Assembly (NCBI GenBank): GCA_965250115.1
Contig: CBDFNJ010000001.1
Span: 1,426,001 to 1,490,000, forward strand
Direction of reading: 5' to 3'
Length of the DNA: 64,000 nt
DNA from: CBDFHB01 sp965250115
GTDB taxonomy: Bacteria; Acidobacteriota; Vicinamibacteria; Marinacidobacterales; SMYC01
The notes under the pieces: generated by a model
Databases searched by the model: none
The model's input: only the letters and a program-made list of their open reading frames with translations
Told to the model about the DNA's origin: nothing
Shown: in pieces, positions 34,810 through 44,982 of the stretch
How positions within the stretch are numbered: the stretch's first letter is position 1
How the letters are laid out: every line of letters begins with the position of its first letter
Program-made: the position numbers and the translations under genes

Positions 34810-35424
34810 TCAAGGGGCTCTGAAGAGGAGGGCGTAGTCGTCGCCGCGCCACTCCAGGTCGCTTACGAGCTCGAAGCCGTCTCGCTCCATCTCGGAGACG
34901 ACCACCTCTTTCTCGACCCCGTGGCCGCTGCGAGACTCGGGGATGCCGCTCGGACGAGCCCGGTAGCGCTTCGTATCGAAGTCGACAATGAGCAGAAGGC
35001 CGTCGTCACTCAGGGCCTGCTTCAGGCTCGCGCGCATGGCGCCCGGTTCCTGAAAGTGATGGTAGACCCGTCGCAACAAGATGGCGTCGCAGCAAGCTGG
35101 GGGTAGGCCCGTTTCGTTCTGAGTCCCCTCGACGACGAGGACGTTGTCCAGACCGGCACGTTCAATGCGATCTCGAATCTTCTTCAGATCGTCGCGATCG
35201 ACCTCGGTGGCATAGATACGCCCGGAGCCGCCCACCCGCTCTGCGAGCGCGGCGCTCCAGGTACCGTCGCCCGCACCGACGTCGGCCACGACCTCGCCCT
35301 GCTCGATCTCGAGTACCTCGATGAGCCGATCGACTTCATTGGCGTCGAAGCCCTGTAGTAGCGCGAGCGCCGTGAATGCGAGAACGACCAAGACCGAGAC
35401 GGAGATCGTGACGCGCCTGCTCAT
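34810..35424 (-). CDS. Membrane-anchored SAM-dependent methyltransferase
   Basis: The 204-residue protein begins with a hydrophobic helix (VTISVSVLVVLAFTALALLQ) and then a class I methyltransferase core. VADVGAGDGTWSAALAERVG is the SAM-binding loop, ATEVD the acidic residue of strand 2, and DAILLRRVYHHFQEP motif IV. The helix would either export the protein or anchor it. The substrate is not known. It follows the squalene/phytoene synthase gene on the same strand, 11 bases away, so it might act on an isoprenoid; this is only inference from position. Confidence 0.82.
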   Translation of the reverse strand: MSRRVTISVSVLVVLAFTALALLQGFDANEVDRLIEVLEIEQGEVVADVGAGDGTWSAALAERVGGSGRIYATEVDRDDLKKIRDRIERAGLDNVLVVEGTQNETGLPPACCDAILLRRVYHHFQEPGAMRASLKQALSDDGLLLIVDFDTKRYRARPSGIPESRSGHGVEKEVVVSEMERDGFELVSDLEWRGDDYALLFRAP

Positions 35425-35435
35425 CGAAGGTCACA

Positions 35436-36302
35436 TCAGGCTATATTGACCCAGCTCGGCGCCCTCTCCAAATAGGTGCGGGCCACTAGAGAGACCTTTT
35501 CCGGAAACGACAACCCGATTCGGCGGCCGAAAACCCGGTAGCCCGACCTTTCGATGCGATCGAGCACACGATAGTAGACAGAGCCCATCAGACAGGTGCA
35601 GCGGCGGGAGTCGGAGTCGATCACGTCGAGTAGGGGCTCCGCGTCGTGATAGTGCGCCCGGACGCGCTGAACTTGAAATCTCATGAGCTCACGGAAGCCG
35701 GGCGTGACCTGCTCCCGTCGCAAGTCCTCTTCCGAGACGCCGAACCGTGCCATCTCGTCGGCGGGAAGGTAGATGCGATCCTTGTCGATGTCGTCCCCGA
35801 CGTCGCGAAGGATGTTGGTGAGCTGAAATGCCGTCGCCAAATCCCTGCCTCGTGCGACTGCCTCATTGGCTCGATAGCCGAAGATCGCGAGCGACATGGT
35901 TGAGATCGTCGTAGCGACCAAATCGCTATAGACCATCAGCTCGGCGAAATCGTCGTAGCGATTCTTCACTAGATCCATGCGGCAGCCCTCGATGAGGCCT
36001 GCGAAGGCGGATTTGGGAATGGGATATCGCTCGGCCGTATCCGCGAGCGCGACGGCGATGGGCCGCGTCGGGTCGCCACGATAGCAGCGCTCGAGCTCCT
36101 CCTCCCAGAGGTCGAGGCTCTCGCGGACGTCGCCACCGGGGTTCTCGTCTACGGCGTCATCGACGAAGCGGCAGAACGCATAGGCCGCATAGACGGCGTC
36201 GCGTTTTGCCCTGGGGAGGAAACGGAACCCCACCGAAAAGTTCGGTCCGGAACGATGTGCGACCCGGCGGCAAAGTGCGTAGGCCCTATCGAGCTCGGTC
36301 AT
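35436..36302 (-). CDS. Squalene/phytoene synthase family protein
   Basis: The enzyme joins two prenyl diphosphates head to head, giving squalene/presqualene (HpnC/HpnD type) or phytoene. The 288 residues contain the first Asp-rich motif FCRFVDDAVDE, GCRMDL, and the second motif TNILRDVGDDIDKDRIYLP, all conserved. The ATG at 36302 starts the family homology. A longer frame begins inside the terminal repeat of the adjacent IS remnant (36326). The IS therefore lies only 24 bases from the start and probably replaced the original promoter region. Confidence 0.88.
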   Translation of the reverse strand: MTELDRAYALCRRVAHRSGPNFSVGFRFLPRAKRDAVYAAYAFCRFVDDAVDENPGGDVRESLDLWEEELERCYRGDPTRPIAVALADTAERYPIPKSAFAGLIEGCRMDLVKNRYDDFAELMVYSDLVATTISTMSLAIFGYRANEAVARGRDLATAFQLTNILRDVGDDIDKDRIYLPADEMARFGVSEEDLRREQVTPGFRELMRFQVQRVRAHYHDAEPLLDVIDSDSRRCTCLMGSVYYRVLDRIERSGYRVFGRRIGLSFPEKVSLVARTYLERAPSWVNIA

Positions 36303-36325
36303 AGCGAAGGGATGCTTCTTTTTTC

Positions 36326-36987
36326 TGGGTCTACGCGGATTCGTGTGGGTTGAAGACGGCATTTCTGGGTAATGGCGGAAGGAATGCCGCCACGATCTTC
36401 AGCTTGAGATATTCCTCGTCGCGATAGCCGTAGGCGCGTCGTTGCAGCACACGGATTTTGTTGTTGACCCCTTCAACTGGGAGGCGCAGACGTTCCATCT
36501 CGGCCACCGCCTTGTCCGGCACAGCTTGCCCACATGCGTCGCAAAACGCTAGGTGTAGCGCGAGTTGTTCGCCAGCCAGTCCAGGTGTTCTACATGCACA
36601 CCGCCGCACCCAGGACAGTTGACGCGCCAACGCTCGTATTCCAGATAGATCCGCCAGCCTGCCAACGACGGGTCGCGGACCCGGCACACTTGCTTGTCAT
36701 AGCGCCCCCGGCACCGTTGCCCACAGTAAGAGCACACAGCTGTTTTTTCGCCTCTTGAGCTGGATGACGCGGGCGTATCGGTCACCGAATAGACCCTTCA
36801 ATCCGGCACACCACGAAACCTGGCAGCGCAAACAGCGAGCGGATCGACTGGGAATTTTTCACTCGGTTAGCCTATCCTAAAAATGGACCACTTCTCAGCA
36901 CCTGATGAAGTACTCGATACCTTTTCCACACAATGAGTTACACTGTTTTTCCGTCAGGACTTACCCACACGAATCCGCGTAGACCCA
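36326..36987. mobile_element. ISL3-family deletion derivative with 25-base terminal inverted repeats
   Basis: The 25 bases at 36326-36350 and at 36963-36987 are perfect inverted copies (core GGGTCTACGCGGATTCGTG). Between them lies an internally deleted ISL3-type transposase, so the element is 0.66 kb instead of the usual 1.3-1.5 kb. No clear target duplication flanks it. The right end truncates a glycosyltransferase gene, and the left end sits directly upstream of the squalene/phytoene synthase start. It can only move if a full copy elsewhere supplies transposase. Confidence 0.85.
36331..36785 (-). pseudogene. ISL3-family transposase remnant
   Basis: The 5' part (36549-36785) encodes the N-terminal zinc finger CSYCGQRCRGRYD and WRVNCPGCGGVHVEHLDWL, typical of ISL3 transposases. 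The 3' part (36331 to about 36560), in another frame, encodes the C-terminus VEGVNNKIRVLQRRAYGYRD. The DDE catalytic core of about 250 residues that should lie between them is deleted. It is therefore inactive. Confidence 0.85.
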
Positions 36988-38337
36988 CAAAAGTTATCGA
37001 TCCCGCACTCTCGACCTCGGAAAGATAGCGCATGGGCGATACGAGGAGCTCGCTCTGGCGAGTGGGTGAGAGCACGGTTGCGTTCTCCGGGAGCGCTCCC
37101 AGAGCGCCGCTCGCGAAGTCCCTCGCGCTCTGCAGGTCTCTGCGATCCGGATTGAGCTGAAACGCCAAGGGATCCAGGGGGAGCTCGACGGGAGCGTCGG
37201 AGGAGAGCTTCCGCGCGTCGCTCCATCCTCGCCTGACGCACCGCCATGGGCGCGAAGCGGTAGATGACCAGCGGCGAGGTCGAGAGCACGATCGCGATCG
37301 CGAAGCCTTGCCAGCTCCCGCTCGAAAGGAGCTTCCACCAGCCGAAGCCGACGGCTATCGACAATATGACCCACACCGGCAGATAGGCGGGAACGGGCCT
37401 TTCCAGATCCAGAGTGATCACGAGAAAGCCATAGAGGAGAAACATTGGAAACACGAGAAAGAACACGTACTTCTGGCGGCGATAGAGCTCCCACAGCCCG
37501 ATCAACCCAATCACTGCGGTCCAGGGCGGAAAGTTCAAGAGAAGCATCGCTCCGAAACGGAGCAGGGACTCCTTCAACGGCTGATCCCAGACGAGCATCA
37601 TGTGATCCCAGAAGAAGAGCCAGGTCTTTTGCTCCGCCGGAATTTGAAACCCTGTCCTGGTCCACCCCCATGCGGCGACGGCAAGCGCCAATGACGCACC
37701 GACCACGAATACGGCAAGACCTCGGAAGCGCACGGCCCCGGCGTTGCGAATCAACGGAGGTTGCACGACACGAACGAAAATGAGAATGATCGGAATCAGA
37801 AAGGCGAGGAGCAAGTTGTTTGCGAGCGCGAGGCCCAGAATCCCCATTCCCAAATAGAGATTGAGCGCGCCGCCGAGGTTCGCGAAGCGGATCAGGAAAT
37901 AGAGGACCGCCGCGAGGAGCAATGCGTCGAGCGGCTCGGGGCCCGGTGTGACCGCTCGCATCCAAAACGTGTGCGAGACACCCAGCGAGGATCCCCACCC
38001 GTCGGGAAATGAACTGGGGCGCCATCTGGAGAAGGATTTTCAAGAGCAGATAGACGAACAGGCAAGCGCCCGCGGCGAAGGCCGCCGAAGCCCAGTTCGC
38101 GCGCCGAGCCAGCTCGCCCCAGGGAAGAAACAAAAACGGCTGAGAGAGAAAGACGAACAGCGGTCGATCCCAGGGTCCTTCACCGAACTCCGTTTGTGCG
38201 ACGCGTCTCTGGTATTCCGCGCCCTCCATCCAACCAACGTCGGACGGCCCGGTAATAAAGTAGAAACCGAAAGCACCGACGAAGACCGCGACCGCGACTC
38301 CGATGTTCAGCGCGTCCCTTGCAAAGCGACCTTTCAA
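36938..38337 (-). pseudogene. Membrane glycosyltransferase-like gene, frameshifted and truncated by the IS
   Basis: The gene starts MKGRFARDALNIGVAV and encodes a polytopic PMT/DUF2723-like protein with GPSDVGWMEGAEYQRRVAQTEFG in the first loop. The frame changes near 37990 (continuing SHTFWMRAVTPGPEPLDALL) and again near 37210 (continuing FQLNPDRRDLQSARDF and NATVLSPTRQSELL). The 3' end runs into the IS terminal repeat at 36987, so the natural C-terminus is lost. With two frame changes and a truncation this is a decaying gene. Membrane transfer of sugars is the likely ancestral role. Confidence 0.75.
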
Positions 38338-38460
38338 TGGAATCCCTCTCGACGGCTACAGCCCAAGGAAGGAAACTCTACACAGTGTAACAACGGGATG
38401 CCAGCAGTTACTTTCACAGGTACCGCTCGAGGTGGTAGTATCCATGGGTTGCGCGGCCAT

Positions 38461-38503
38461 CGCACCGCAATCCTGTGCGGCACGACGGAGAACGCTCCGT
38501 CGT
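38461..38503 (+). promoter_or_regulatory. Hairpins in the korA leader
   Basis: A 9-base perfect stem (ACGACGGAG at 38482-38490 with CTCCGTCGT at 38495-38503, loop AACG) lies 30 bases before the korA ATG. A weaker GCAC/GTGC hairpin sits just upstream. No T-run follows. They may affect mRNA stability or translation of korA. The ribosome binding site GGAGG lies at 38524-38528. Confidence 0.4.
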
Positions 38504-38532
38504 TCTAGCTGCGCGCTCAATTCGGAGGCCAT

Positions 38533-40323
38533 ATGTCGAATGGGTACGATTTCGCCTTTGCCATCGGCGGGGCCGCAGGGCAGGGCATCGCGACGCCCGG
38601 AAATATTTTGGCGCGAATGTTCGTGCGTCGTGGGCTCCACTTATACGCCTATAACGCGTATCAGTCCATTATCCGCGGGGGGCACATCCTGCTCACGATC
38701 CGGGTGAAGAACGAGCCAGTGGAGAGTCACGGTGACATTCTCCACCTTCTGCTATGCCTGAATCAGGACACCATGGATCGCCACGCGCGACACGTCGACA
38801 AGGGTGGTCACGTTATCTACAACGGCGACGACGTGAAGCCCAGTGAAGTCGCGGATGGCGTCCACCTATGTGGCCTTCCCATCAAGGAGTTGACGGAGAA
38901 CCACCGCAACAAACTCGTACAGAATACGGTCACTCTCGGCGCGATGGTCAGCATCATGGGTGCCGATTTCGAGGTACTCGAAGAGGCGCTGACGCTCCAG
39001 TTCGAGCGCAAGGGCCAAGAGGTCGTGGACGACAACGTGAGGATGGCCCGGGCGGGCTACGACTTCGCCAAGGCCAATTTCGAAGCGGCTCCCAATCCGC
39101 TACCGGAAGGCATCAAGCCTTTGGCGGTCTGGACGGGCAACGAGGCCCTCGCCATGGGTGGAGCGGCGGCGGGCGTCAAGTTCTATACCGCCTACCCCAT
39201 GAGCCCCGCCACGGGCGTGCTTCACTGGATGGCAAAGAACGCCCGCGAATGCGGCATCATGGTTCGGCAAATCGAGGACGAGATCGGCGTAGCCAATGTC
39301 GCCATCGGCGCGGCGCATGCCGGCTGTCGCACCATGTGCGCGACTGCGGGCGGCGGCTTTGCCCTCATGACCGAAGCGGTCGGCGCCGCGGCGATGATGG
39401 AAGTACCCGTCGTTTTCATCAACGTACAGCGGGCCGGCCCGTCGACGGGTGTTCCAACGAAAACGGAACAAGGGGATCTCTGGCAAGTCCTCGGCGCCAG
39501 CCAGGGTGATTTCGAGAGGATCATCGTCGCGCCGAAGAACGCACTCGATGCCTTCGACACCGTCGCCGAGCTCTTCAATCTCGTGGACCTCTACCAATGC
39601 CCGGGGCTGTTGCTCTCGGACCTCCTCATCTCCGAAGGCACTTTCAGCATCGACCCCGATAACATCCAGATGCATCCGGAAATCAATCGTGGTGCGCTCA
39701 TCACCAAGGCCAACGGAACGAACGACTACAACCGTTACGCGAATACCGACAGCGGCATCTCTCCGCGCGCGATTCCTGGCATCCAGGGGCACGTCCACGT
39801 CGCACCGACGGATGAGCACGACGAAGACGGCGTGCTCATCAGCGACGAGTATACGAACCCGCACAAGCGGCGCATGATGGTCGAGAAGCGTGCACGCAAG
39901 CTGAGCACGTTCTTCGACAAAGTGAAGGCGCCAGAGCTAGAAGGTCCGAAGGATGCGGAAGTGACCCTGGTCGGTTGGGGATCGACCGAAGGCGTCATCC
40001 GCGAAGCTCGCGCGCTCCTTGCAGAACAAGGTGTGACTGCGAACCAGCTCGCGGTCAAGTGGATCGTGCCGTTCCACGCGGACCCTATAGCAGGCATCCT
40101 TTCGAAGTGCAAAAAGACGCTCATCGTCGAGAACAACTACTCTGGTCAGTTCTATCGCTATCTACGAAGTGAAACCGGGCTCAGCGTGGACGGTCACATC
40201 CGCAAGTACGACGGCGAGCCCTTCCAGCCACATCACGTGGCGGAGGGCGTCACGGACCACCTGGGCGACAAGAAGGGCGTGGAAGACGGCGTCTTCGTGC
40301 CCTTTCAGGAAATACTGGTTTAA
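38533..40323 (+). CDS. korA: 2-oxoacid:ferredoxin oxidoreductase, fused gamma-alpha subunit
   Basis: KorAB oxidises 2-oxoglutarate (or a related 2-oxoacid) to the acyl-CoA and reduces ferredoxin. The 596-residue protein has the gamma domain first (GGAAGQGIATPGNILARMF, residues about 10-190). The alpha pyrimidine-binding domain follows from about residue 205 (AYPMSPATGVLHWMAKNA, QIEDEIGVANVAIGAAHAG, CATAGGGFALMTEAVG, RAGPSTGVPTKTEQGDL). The ATG has GGAGG four bases upstream. korB follows after 14 bases. The reduced ferredoxin could feed the FTR-like protein at 11375. Confidence 0.94.
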   Translation: MSNGYDFAFAIGGAAGQGIATPGNILARMFVRRGLHLYAYNAYQSIIRGGHILLTIRVKNEPVESHGDILHLLLCLNQDTMDRHARHVDKGGHVIYNGDDVKPSEVADGVHLCGLPIKELTENHRNKLVQNTVTLGAMVSIMGADFEVLEEALTLQFERKGQEVVDDNVRMARAGYDFAKANFEAAPNPLPEGIKPLAVWTGNEALAMGGAAAGVKFYTAYPMSPATGVLHWMAKNARECGIMVRQIEDEIGVANVAIGAAHAGCRTMCATAGGGFALMTEAVGAAAMMEVPVVFINVQRAGPSTGVPTKTEQGDLWQVLGASQGDFERIIVAPKNALDAFDTVAELFNLVDLYQCPGLLLSDLLISEGTFSIDPDNIQMHPEINRGALITKANGTNDYNRYANTDSGISPRAIPGIQGHVHVAPTDEHDEDGVLISDEYTNPHKRRMMVEKRARKLSTFFDKVKAPELEGPKDAEVTLVGWGSTEGVIREARALLAEQGVTANQLAVKWIVPFHADPIAGILSKCKKTLIVENNYSGQFYRYLRSETGLSVDGHIRKYDGEPFQPHHVAEGVTDHLGDKKGVEDGVFVPFQEILV

Positions 40324-40337
40324 GGGGAGAGAACGCA

Positions 40338-41228
40338 ATGGCAACGACGACTCTCGCAGAGCTCAAGCCCAAGGACTACAAAGGCAAGGTCGACCCCGAC
40401 TGGTGTCCCGGTTGCGGTGACTTCGGTCTTCTCGCGGGCGTGCAGCGCGCCCTGGCCCAGCTCGGTCGCAAACCCCACGAAGTTCTCTGCGTGTCGGGGA
40501 TCGGTTGCTCGTCCAACTTTCCCGGGTATCTCAATGCCTACGGCATGCACACCCTGCACGGGCGTTCTCTCGCGGTGGCGACGGGGGCGAAGTTCAGCAA
40601 CCACGAGCTCACCGTGCTGGTGACGGGGGGGGACGGGGACGGCTACGGCATCGGCGGAAACCATTTCGCGCACACCGCTCGCCGCAATGTGGATTTGACC
40701 TACCTCGTCATGAACAATCAGATCTACGGTTTGACGACGGGTCAGGTGAGTCCCAGCAGCGCCATCGGAATGAAGACGAAGTCGACGCCTTTCGGAAACC
40801 TCGAGCGTCCAGTGAATCCGGTTACGACGGCCATCATGAACGGGGCGACCTTCGTTGCCCGAGGGTTCTCAGGCCACGGGAAACACCTCGTGTCCATCGT
40901 CAAACAGGCCATCGAGCACAAAGGGTTCTCACTCGTCGACGTCTTCAGCCCTTGTGTGACCTTCAATCACGATGATACCTATGAGTTCTTCCGCGAGCGC
41001 ATCCAGCAGCTCGAAGAGGAAGGACACGATCCCACCGACTGGAAGTCGGCCTGCGAAAAAGCGATGCATTGGGACGACAAGATCTATACGGGAGTTTACT
41101 TCAAGAATGACGACGTCGGGACGCTTCACGAGCTCGAACCGGTGCTCCAGGACGGCGTCCCACTGGCCCATCGCGAACCGGCCCTGATCAAAGAACAGAG
41201 CGGGCGGATTATCAGACGGATGATGTAG
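40338..41228 (+). CDS. korB: 2-oxoacid:ferredoxin oxidoreductase, beta subunit
   Basis: The beta chain binds thiamine diphosphate. The 296-residue protein shows DWCPGCGDFGLLAGVQRAL and GIGCSSNF at the N-terminus, the TPP/Mg motif GDGDGYGIGGNHFAHTARRN, and NNQIYGLTTGQVSPSS. Cys residues in CPGC agree with the iron-sulfur-carrying short beta subunits. It works as a complex with KorA. Confidence 0.95.
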   Translation: MATTTLAELKPKDYKGKVDPDWCPGCGDFGLLAGVQRALAQLGRKPHEVLCVSGIGCSSNFPGYLNAYGMHTLHGRSLAVATGAKFSNHELTVLVTGGDGDGYGIGGNHFAHTARRNVDLTYLVMNNQIYGLTTGQVSPSSAIGMKTKSTPFGNLERPVNPVTTAIMNGATFVARGFSGHGKHLVSIVKQAIEHKGFSLVDVFSPCVTFNHDDTYEFFRERIQQLEEEGHDPTDWKSACEKAMHWDDKIYTGVYFKNDDVGTLHELEPVLQDGVPLAHREPALIKEQSGRIIRRMM

Positions 41229-41242
41229 TCCTCGAAACAGCA

Positions 41243-41317
41243 GGGGACAGGCTTCGGTTCTCGAGGGCATTGTTTCCCACATGCGAAGCCTTCGCGCGAG
41301 AAGCGAAGCCTGTTCCC
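41243..41317. repeat. Short palindromic repeat after korB
   Basis: GGGGACAGGCTTCG (41243-41256) and CGAAGCCTGTTCCC (41304-41317) are inverted copies with one mismatch. Two direct copies of GCGAAGCC lie inside (41283 and 41303). A further hairpin, AGCCCGGG/CCCGGGCT (41360-41384), follows. The 240 bases between korB and the next gene hold nothing else recognisable. Confidence 0.5.
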
Positions 41318-43375
41318 GAACACCAGCCCACTAGCGTTTCCGAACTCGTCGGCGCCGCAAGCCCGGGCACACTTGACCCGGGCTCCGAGACTCGCTAGCA
41401 TGTTTGTCGCTCCCCCCCGACACAGAGAAAACGGAAGACCGAGAAGACCGAAAGGTTTGTCGGGCGAGATGCGTTCTGTTTTCGTGTGGACGAAGGAGCC
41501 TGGGTGGCTTTCGCGTGACGCCTATCCGGAGGTTCATCAGCGTTTCGAGATCGAGCAGATCCACGAGGACTCGACACTTCCGTCGCGTGCCGGGGTTCTT
41601 CTGGTGGACCAAGCGCTGGTCATCGAGCGACGCGCGGACATCGAAGCCTTCGCACGCGACCCGGGAAAAGTGAGGCGACCCGTCATCGCCGTGGCGCCTG
41701 CACCGGATTCCAGTGACGAGCTCGAGATCGTTTTCGAGGTCGTCGAGCGGCCGCCCCGGCCAAACGATCTTCTGCGCAAGCTCAACAACGCGACCTACTA
41801 TCTGGACAACCAGCTTCGCCTCGAGGAGTCGCAAAGAGCGGCCGAGCAAAAGGCCCAGGAGCTCGTCGATCTGCAGGTTATCGGCATCGCTCTTTCGGCC
41901 GAGCACGACCACGAACGGCTTCTGAATCTAATCCTCAGCAAGGCTCGTGAGATCACGAACGCGGACGCGGGAAGCCTGTTTCTCGTTGCCAAGTTGGATA
42001 TGCCGATCGAGCTGCCCGACGGTACCTTGCGGCGCGTCGGAGGACGATGGCTGCGCTTTCGTCTGTCGCAAAACGACTCTCTCGAGCTCCGTTTCGAGGA
42101 GGACATCCTCGAGATCGGTTCGGATAGCATCGCGGGTTACGTCGCTCAAACCAGCGAAACGCTCAACCTCGAGGACGCCTATGCGCCGCCGGCGGACAAG
42201 CCTTTCGTGATCAACCGAAGCTTCGATCAAGCCACGGGCTACCGAACCCGCTCGATCCTCGTGGTTCCGATGCAGAATCACGAGGGGGAGAACATCGGGG
42301 TTCTCCAGCTCATCAACAAGAAGAAGGCGCGCGACATGGTCCTCGACAGTGCGGAGAGCTTCGAGCAGAACGTGCTCAGCTTCGACGAGCACGACGAGCG
42401 CCTCGTGCGGTCACTGGCGAGCCAGGCGGCGGTCTCCGTCGAGAACAACAGTCTCTACCTTCAGCGAGAAAACCTCTTCGCCCGCTTCGTCGACGCGGCC
42501 GTCCAGGCCATCGAGAGTCGGGACCCCACGACGCAGGGTCACTCGAGGCGCGTCGCCGCCATGACGACAGAGTTGGCGCGCGTGACGAATCGAGTCGAGC
42601 GTGGACCCTATCGAGACTTCCGATTGAGCAGCGAGCAGGTTCGCGAGCTGAAGTACGCGGCACTGTTGCACGATTTCGGCAAGGTCGGGGTCAAAGAGCG
42701 GGTTCTCGTCAAGGCAACCAAGCTCTACCATGGCCAGCTTTCCGTCGTGCGTCAGAGATTCAAGACCATTCGACGAACGCTCGAAGTGCAGTATTTACGC
42801 CAGATGCTCGACCGCCTGCTTCGCAACGACGCCACGCCCGAGCAAATCGAGTAGATGAAAGAAGAGCTCGCCCGGAGCCTGAGCGTCGTCGATGAGGCTC
42901 GGGGTGCCGTCGAGGGGGCCAACAAGCCAACGGTGCGCCACCATTCCGACTTCGCGCGACTCGAGGAGCTCGGAGCCGAGACTTTCGAGGACGTCGATGG
43001 GAGCGAGAAGCCTTATCTCGAGCCCGAAGAGATCGTCTCCTTGACGGTTTCGAGAGGTACCTTGACTGATGGCGAAAGAAAGATGATCCAATCGCACGTC
43101 GACCATACCTATGATTTCCTTTCTACGATTCCGTGGACTCGGGACCTGCAGAACATCCCGGTTCTCGCGCAGAGCCACCACGAGAAGCTCGATGGAACCG
43201 GCTACTCGAATGGTCTCGGCGCCGAAGAGATACCGCCTCAAACGCGCATGATGACGATTTCCGATATCTACGACGCGCTCACCGCTAGAGACCGACCCTA
43301 CAAACCCCTCTGTGCCAACATCCTTGAGACAATCCGCTCCTTGAAATTAGTGTCGAGGGCGGAGGAGGATCATAG

Positions 43376-43846
43376 ATGAGTACGTTGATTGAGAGAATGA
43401 CGTCGGCGAGGTCGGAAGGAGCCCGTAGGGCGACTGGAGATCTCGCCGACCGTGGTGCTGCGGCGGGGGTCTGCGATCTCGAAGTGAGTGAGAAAGCGAA
43501 GCGCCGACGTTTCAGCGCTGAATACAAGCTGCGGATCGTTCGCGAGGCGGACGCCTGCAAGGGTGACGGTGATGTGGCGGCGCTTCTACGTCGCGAGGGA
43601 CTGTACTCGTCGCATCTATCGAGTTGGCGTCGGCAACGGGACGAGATCGCCAAGGCGGGATTGACGTCGAGAAAGCGAGGTCGGAAGGCGAAGGCAGAGG
43701 CTCCACGGATCAAGGAGCTCGAGCGCGAGAACGCCCGACTCCAGCGCCGGCTGGCTCGGGTGGAAACGATGCTAGAGATCCAAAAAAAAGCCTCCGAGCT
43801 CCTGGGGATCCCCCTGAACCCGATCGACGACGACGAGAACGATTGA
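43376..43846 (+). CDS. IS3-family transposase OrfA
   Basis: The 156-residue protein has the OrfA helix-turn-helix region RRRFSAEYKLRIVREADACKG and LLRREGLYSSHLSSWRRQRDE, then a leucine-zipper-like coiled coil (IKELERENARLQRRLARVET). It binds the IS ends. Its 3' part contains eight A residues (43782-43789) where ribosomes can slip back one base to make the OrfAB transposase. The N-terminal 40 residues are an extension not usual in the family. Confidence 0.9.
   Translation: MSTLIERMTSARSEGARRATGDLADRGAAAGVCDLEVSEKAKRRRFSAEYKLRIVREADACKGDGDVAALLRREGLYSSHLSSWRRQRDEIAKAGLTSRKRGRKAKAEAPRIKELERENARLQRRLARVETMLEIQKKASELLGIPLNPIDDDEND
43782..43790 (+). other. A8-G slippery site for programmed -1 frameshift
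   Basis: Eight A residues and a G lie in orfA where the orfB frame (-1) is also open, so slippage here joins the two proteins. This is the known expression mode of IS3-family transposases. The location and frame fit; use of the site is inferred. Confidence 0.7.
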
Positions 43847-44982
43847 TCGTGGCGGCCGAGGAGCTGGCGGGTCGGATTGGACAAACGGCGGAAGCTTGCG
43901 AGGCGCTGGGCGTGTCTCGTTCCACGTTGTATCGTCGACGCCGACCGGTGACGTCCAAGCCGAAGCGCCGTCCTCGGCCGCAGCGAGCCCTCGACACGAC
44001 CGAGCGCGAGAGAGTCCTCAGTGCATTGCATTGCGAACGGTTCGTCGACAAGGCGCCGGCCCAGGTGTGGGCCACGCTTCTGGACGAGGGAATCTACCAC
44101 TGTTCGATCCGCACGATGTACCGGATTCTGTCGGAGCACGGAGAGGTGCGTGAGCGCCGGAACCAGCTGCGGCATCCGAACTATCAGAAGCCGGAGCTCG
44201 TGGCGGAAGCGCCGAACCAGGTTTGGTCGTGGGACATAACGAAGCTGCGCGGCCCGGTCAAGTGGACCTACTTCTACCTCTACGTGATTCTCGACATCTT
44301 CTCCCGGTACGTGACCGGGTGGATGTTGGCTCGGCGAGAAAGCGCCGAGCTCGCCCGTCGTCTCATCAGCGAGAGCTGCCTCAAGCAGAACATCGAAGCC
44401 GACCAGCTCACCATCCACGCAGACCGCGGCAGCTCGATGCGAAGCAAGTCCGTCGCCTTGCTCCTGGCCGACCTCGGCATAACCAAGACGCACTCGCGGC
44501 CGTACGTCTCGAACGATAATCCCTACTCCGAGTCCCAGTTCAAGACGATGAAGTATTGCCCTGAATTCCCAAGCCGCTTTGGCTGTCTGGAAGACGGCCG
44601 CCTGTTCTGCGGCGGTTTCTTCGACTACTACAACAACGCGCACCGGCACTCGGGACTGGGGCTCATGACGCCGGCCGCCGTTCACTACGGTCGCGCCGAC
44701 GAGCTCAACGCCGCCCGGCGCCAGGTCCTTCTCGAAGCTCATCGGGCTCACCCCGAGCGCTTCGTGCACGGAACACCTCAACCTCCGGTTTTGCCTCGTC
44801 AGGTCTGGATCAACCCGCCGCCCGAGAAAACGACGCCACAGGAGGCCCTAGGAGCCACTTTCTCGGGGCGCCCCGTACCTGAGCTACCCCCGGATTCAAG
44901 CTATCCGGACGCGATCGCGTCGGAACCCAATCGCGACCGCACCGCGCTCACGCCCCGTCCTTCACTGATCGAGGCTCACTAA
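43843..44982 (+). CDS. IS3-family transposase OrfB (DDE integrase core)
   Basis: OrfB carries the catalytic core: VWSWDITKLRGP with the first Asp, HADRGSSMRSK with the second, and NPYSESQFKTMKYCPEFP with the Glu. The first 100 residues form the HTH_21-type domain (LSEHGEVRERRNQ). It is about 379 residues long because of an extended tail after the core (from VLPRQVWINPPPEK). The TTG at 43843 overlaps the orfA TGA; translation as an OrfAB fusion is expected as well. Confidence 0.9.
   Translation: MIVAAEELAGRIGQTAEACEALGVSRSTLYRRRRPVTSKPKRRPRPQRALDTTERERVLSALHCERFVDKAPAQVWATLLDEGIYHCSIRTMYRILSEHGEVRERRNQLRHPNYQKPELVAEAPNQVWSWDITKLRGPVKWTYFYLYVILDIFSRYVTGWMLARRESAELARRLISESCLKQNIEADQLTIHADRGSSMRSKSVALLLADLGITKTHSRPYVSNDNPYSESQFKTMKYCPEFPSRFGCLEDGRLFCGGFFDYYNNAHRHSGLGLMTPAAVHYGRADELNAARRQVLLEAHRAHPERFVHGTPQPPVLPRQVWINPPPEKTTPQEALGATFSGRPVPELPPDSSYPDAIASEPNRDRTALTPRPSLIEAH

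Noticed and set aside
42852..42854. Amber codon read as pyrrolysine or programmed readthrough
   Set aside because: No pyl genes or readthrough context are visible, and the gene is also broken by an IS, so a nonsense change (probably CAG to TAG) is simpler.
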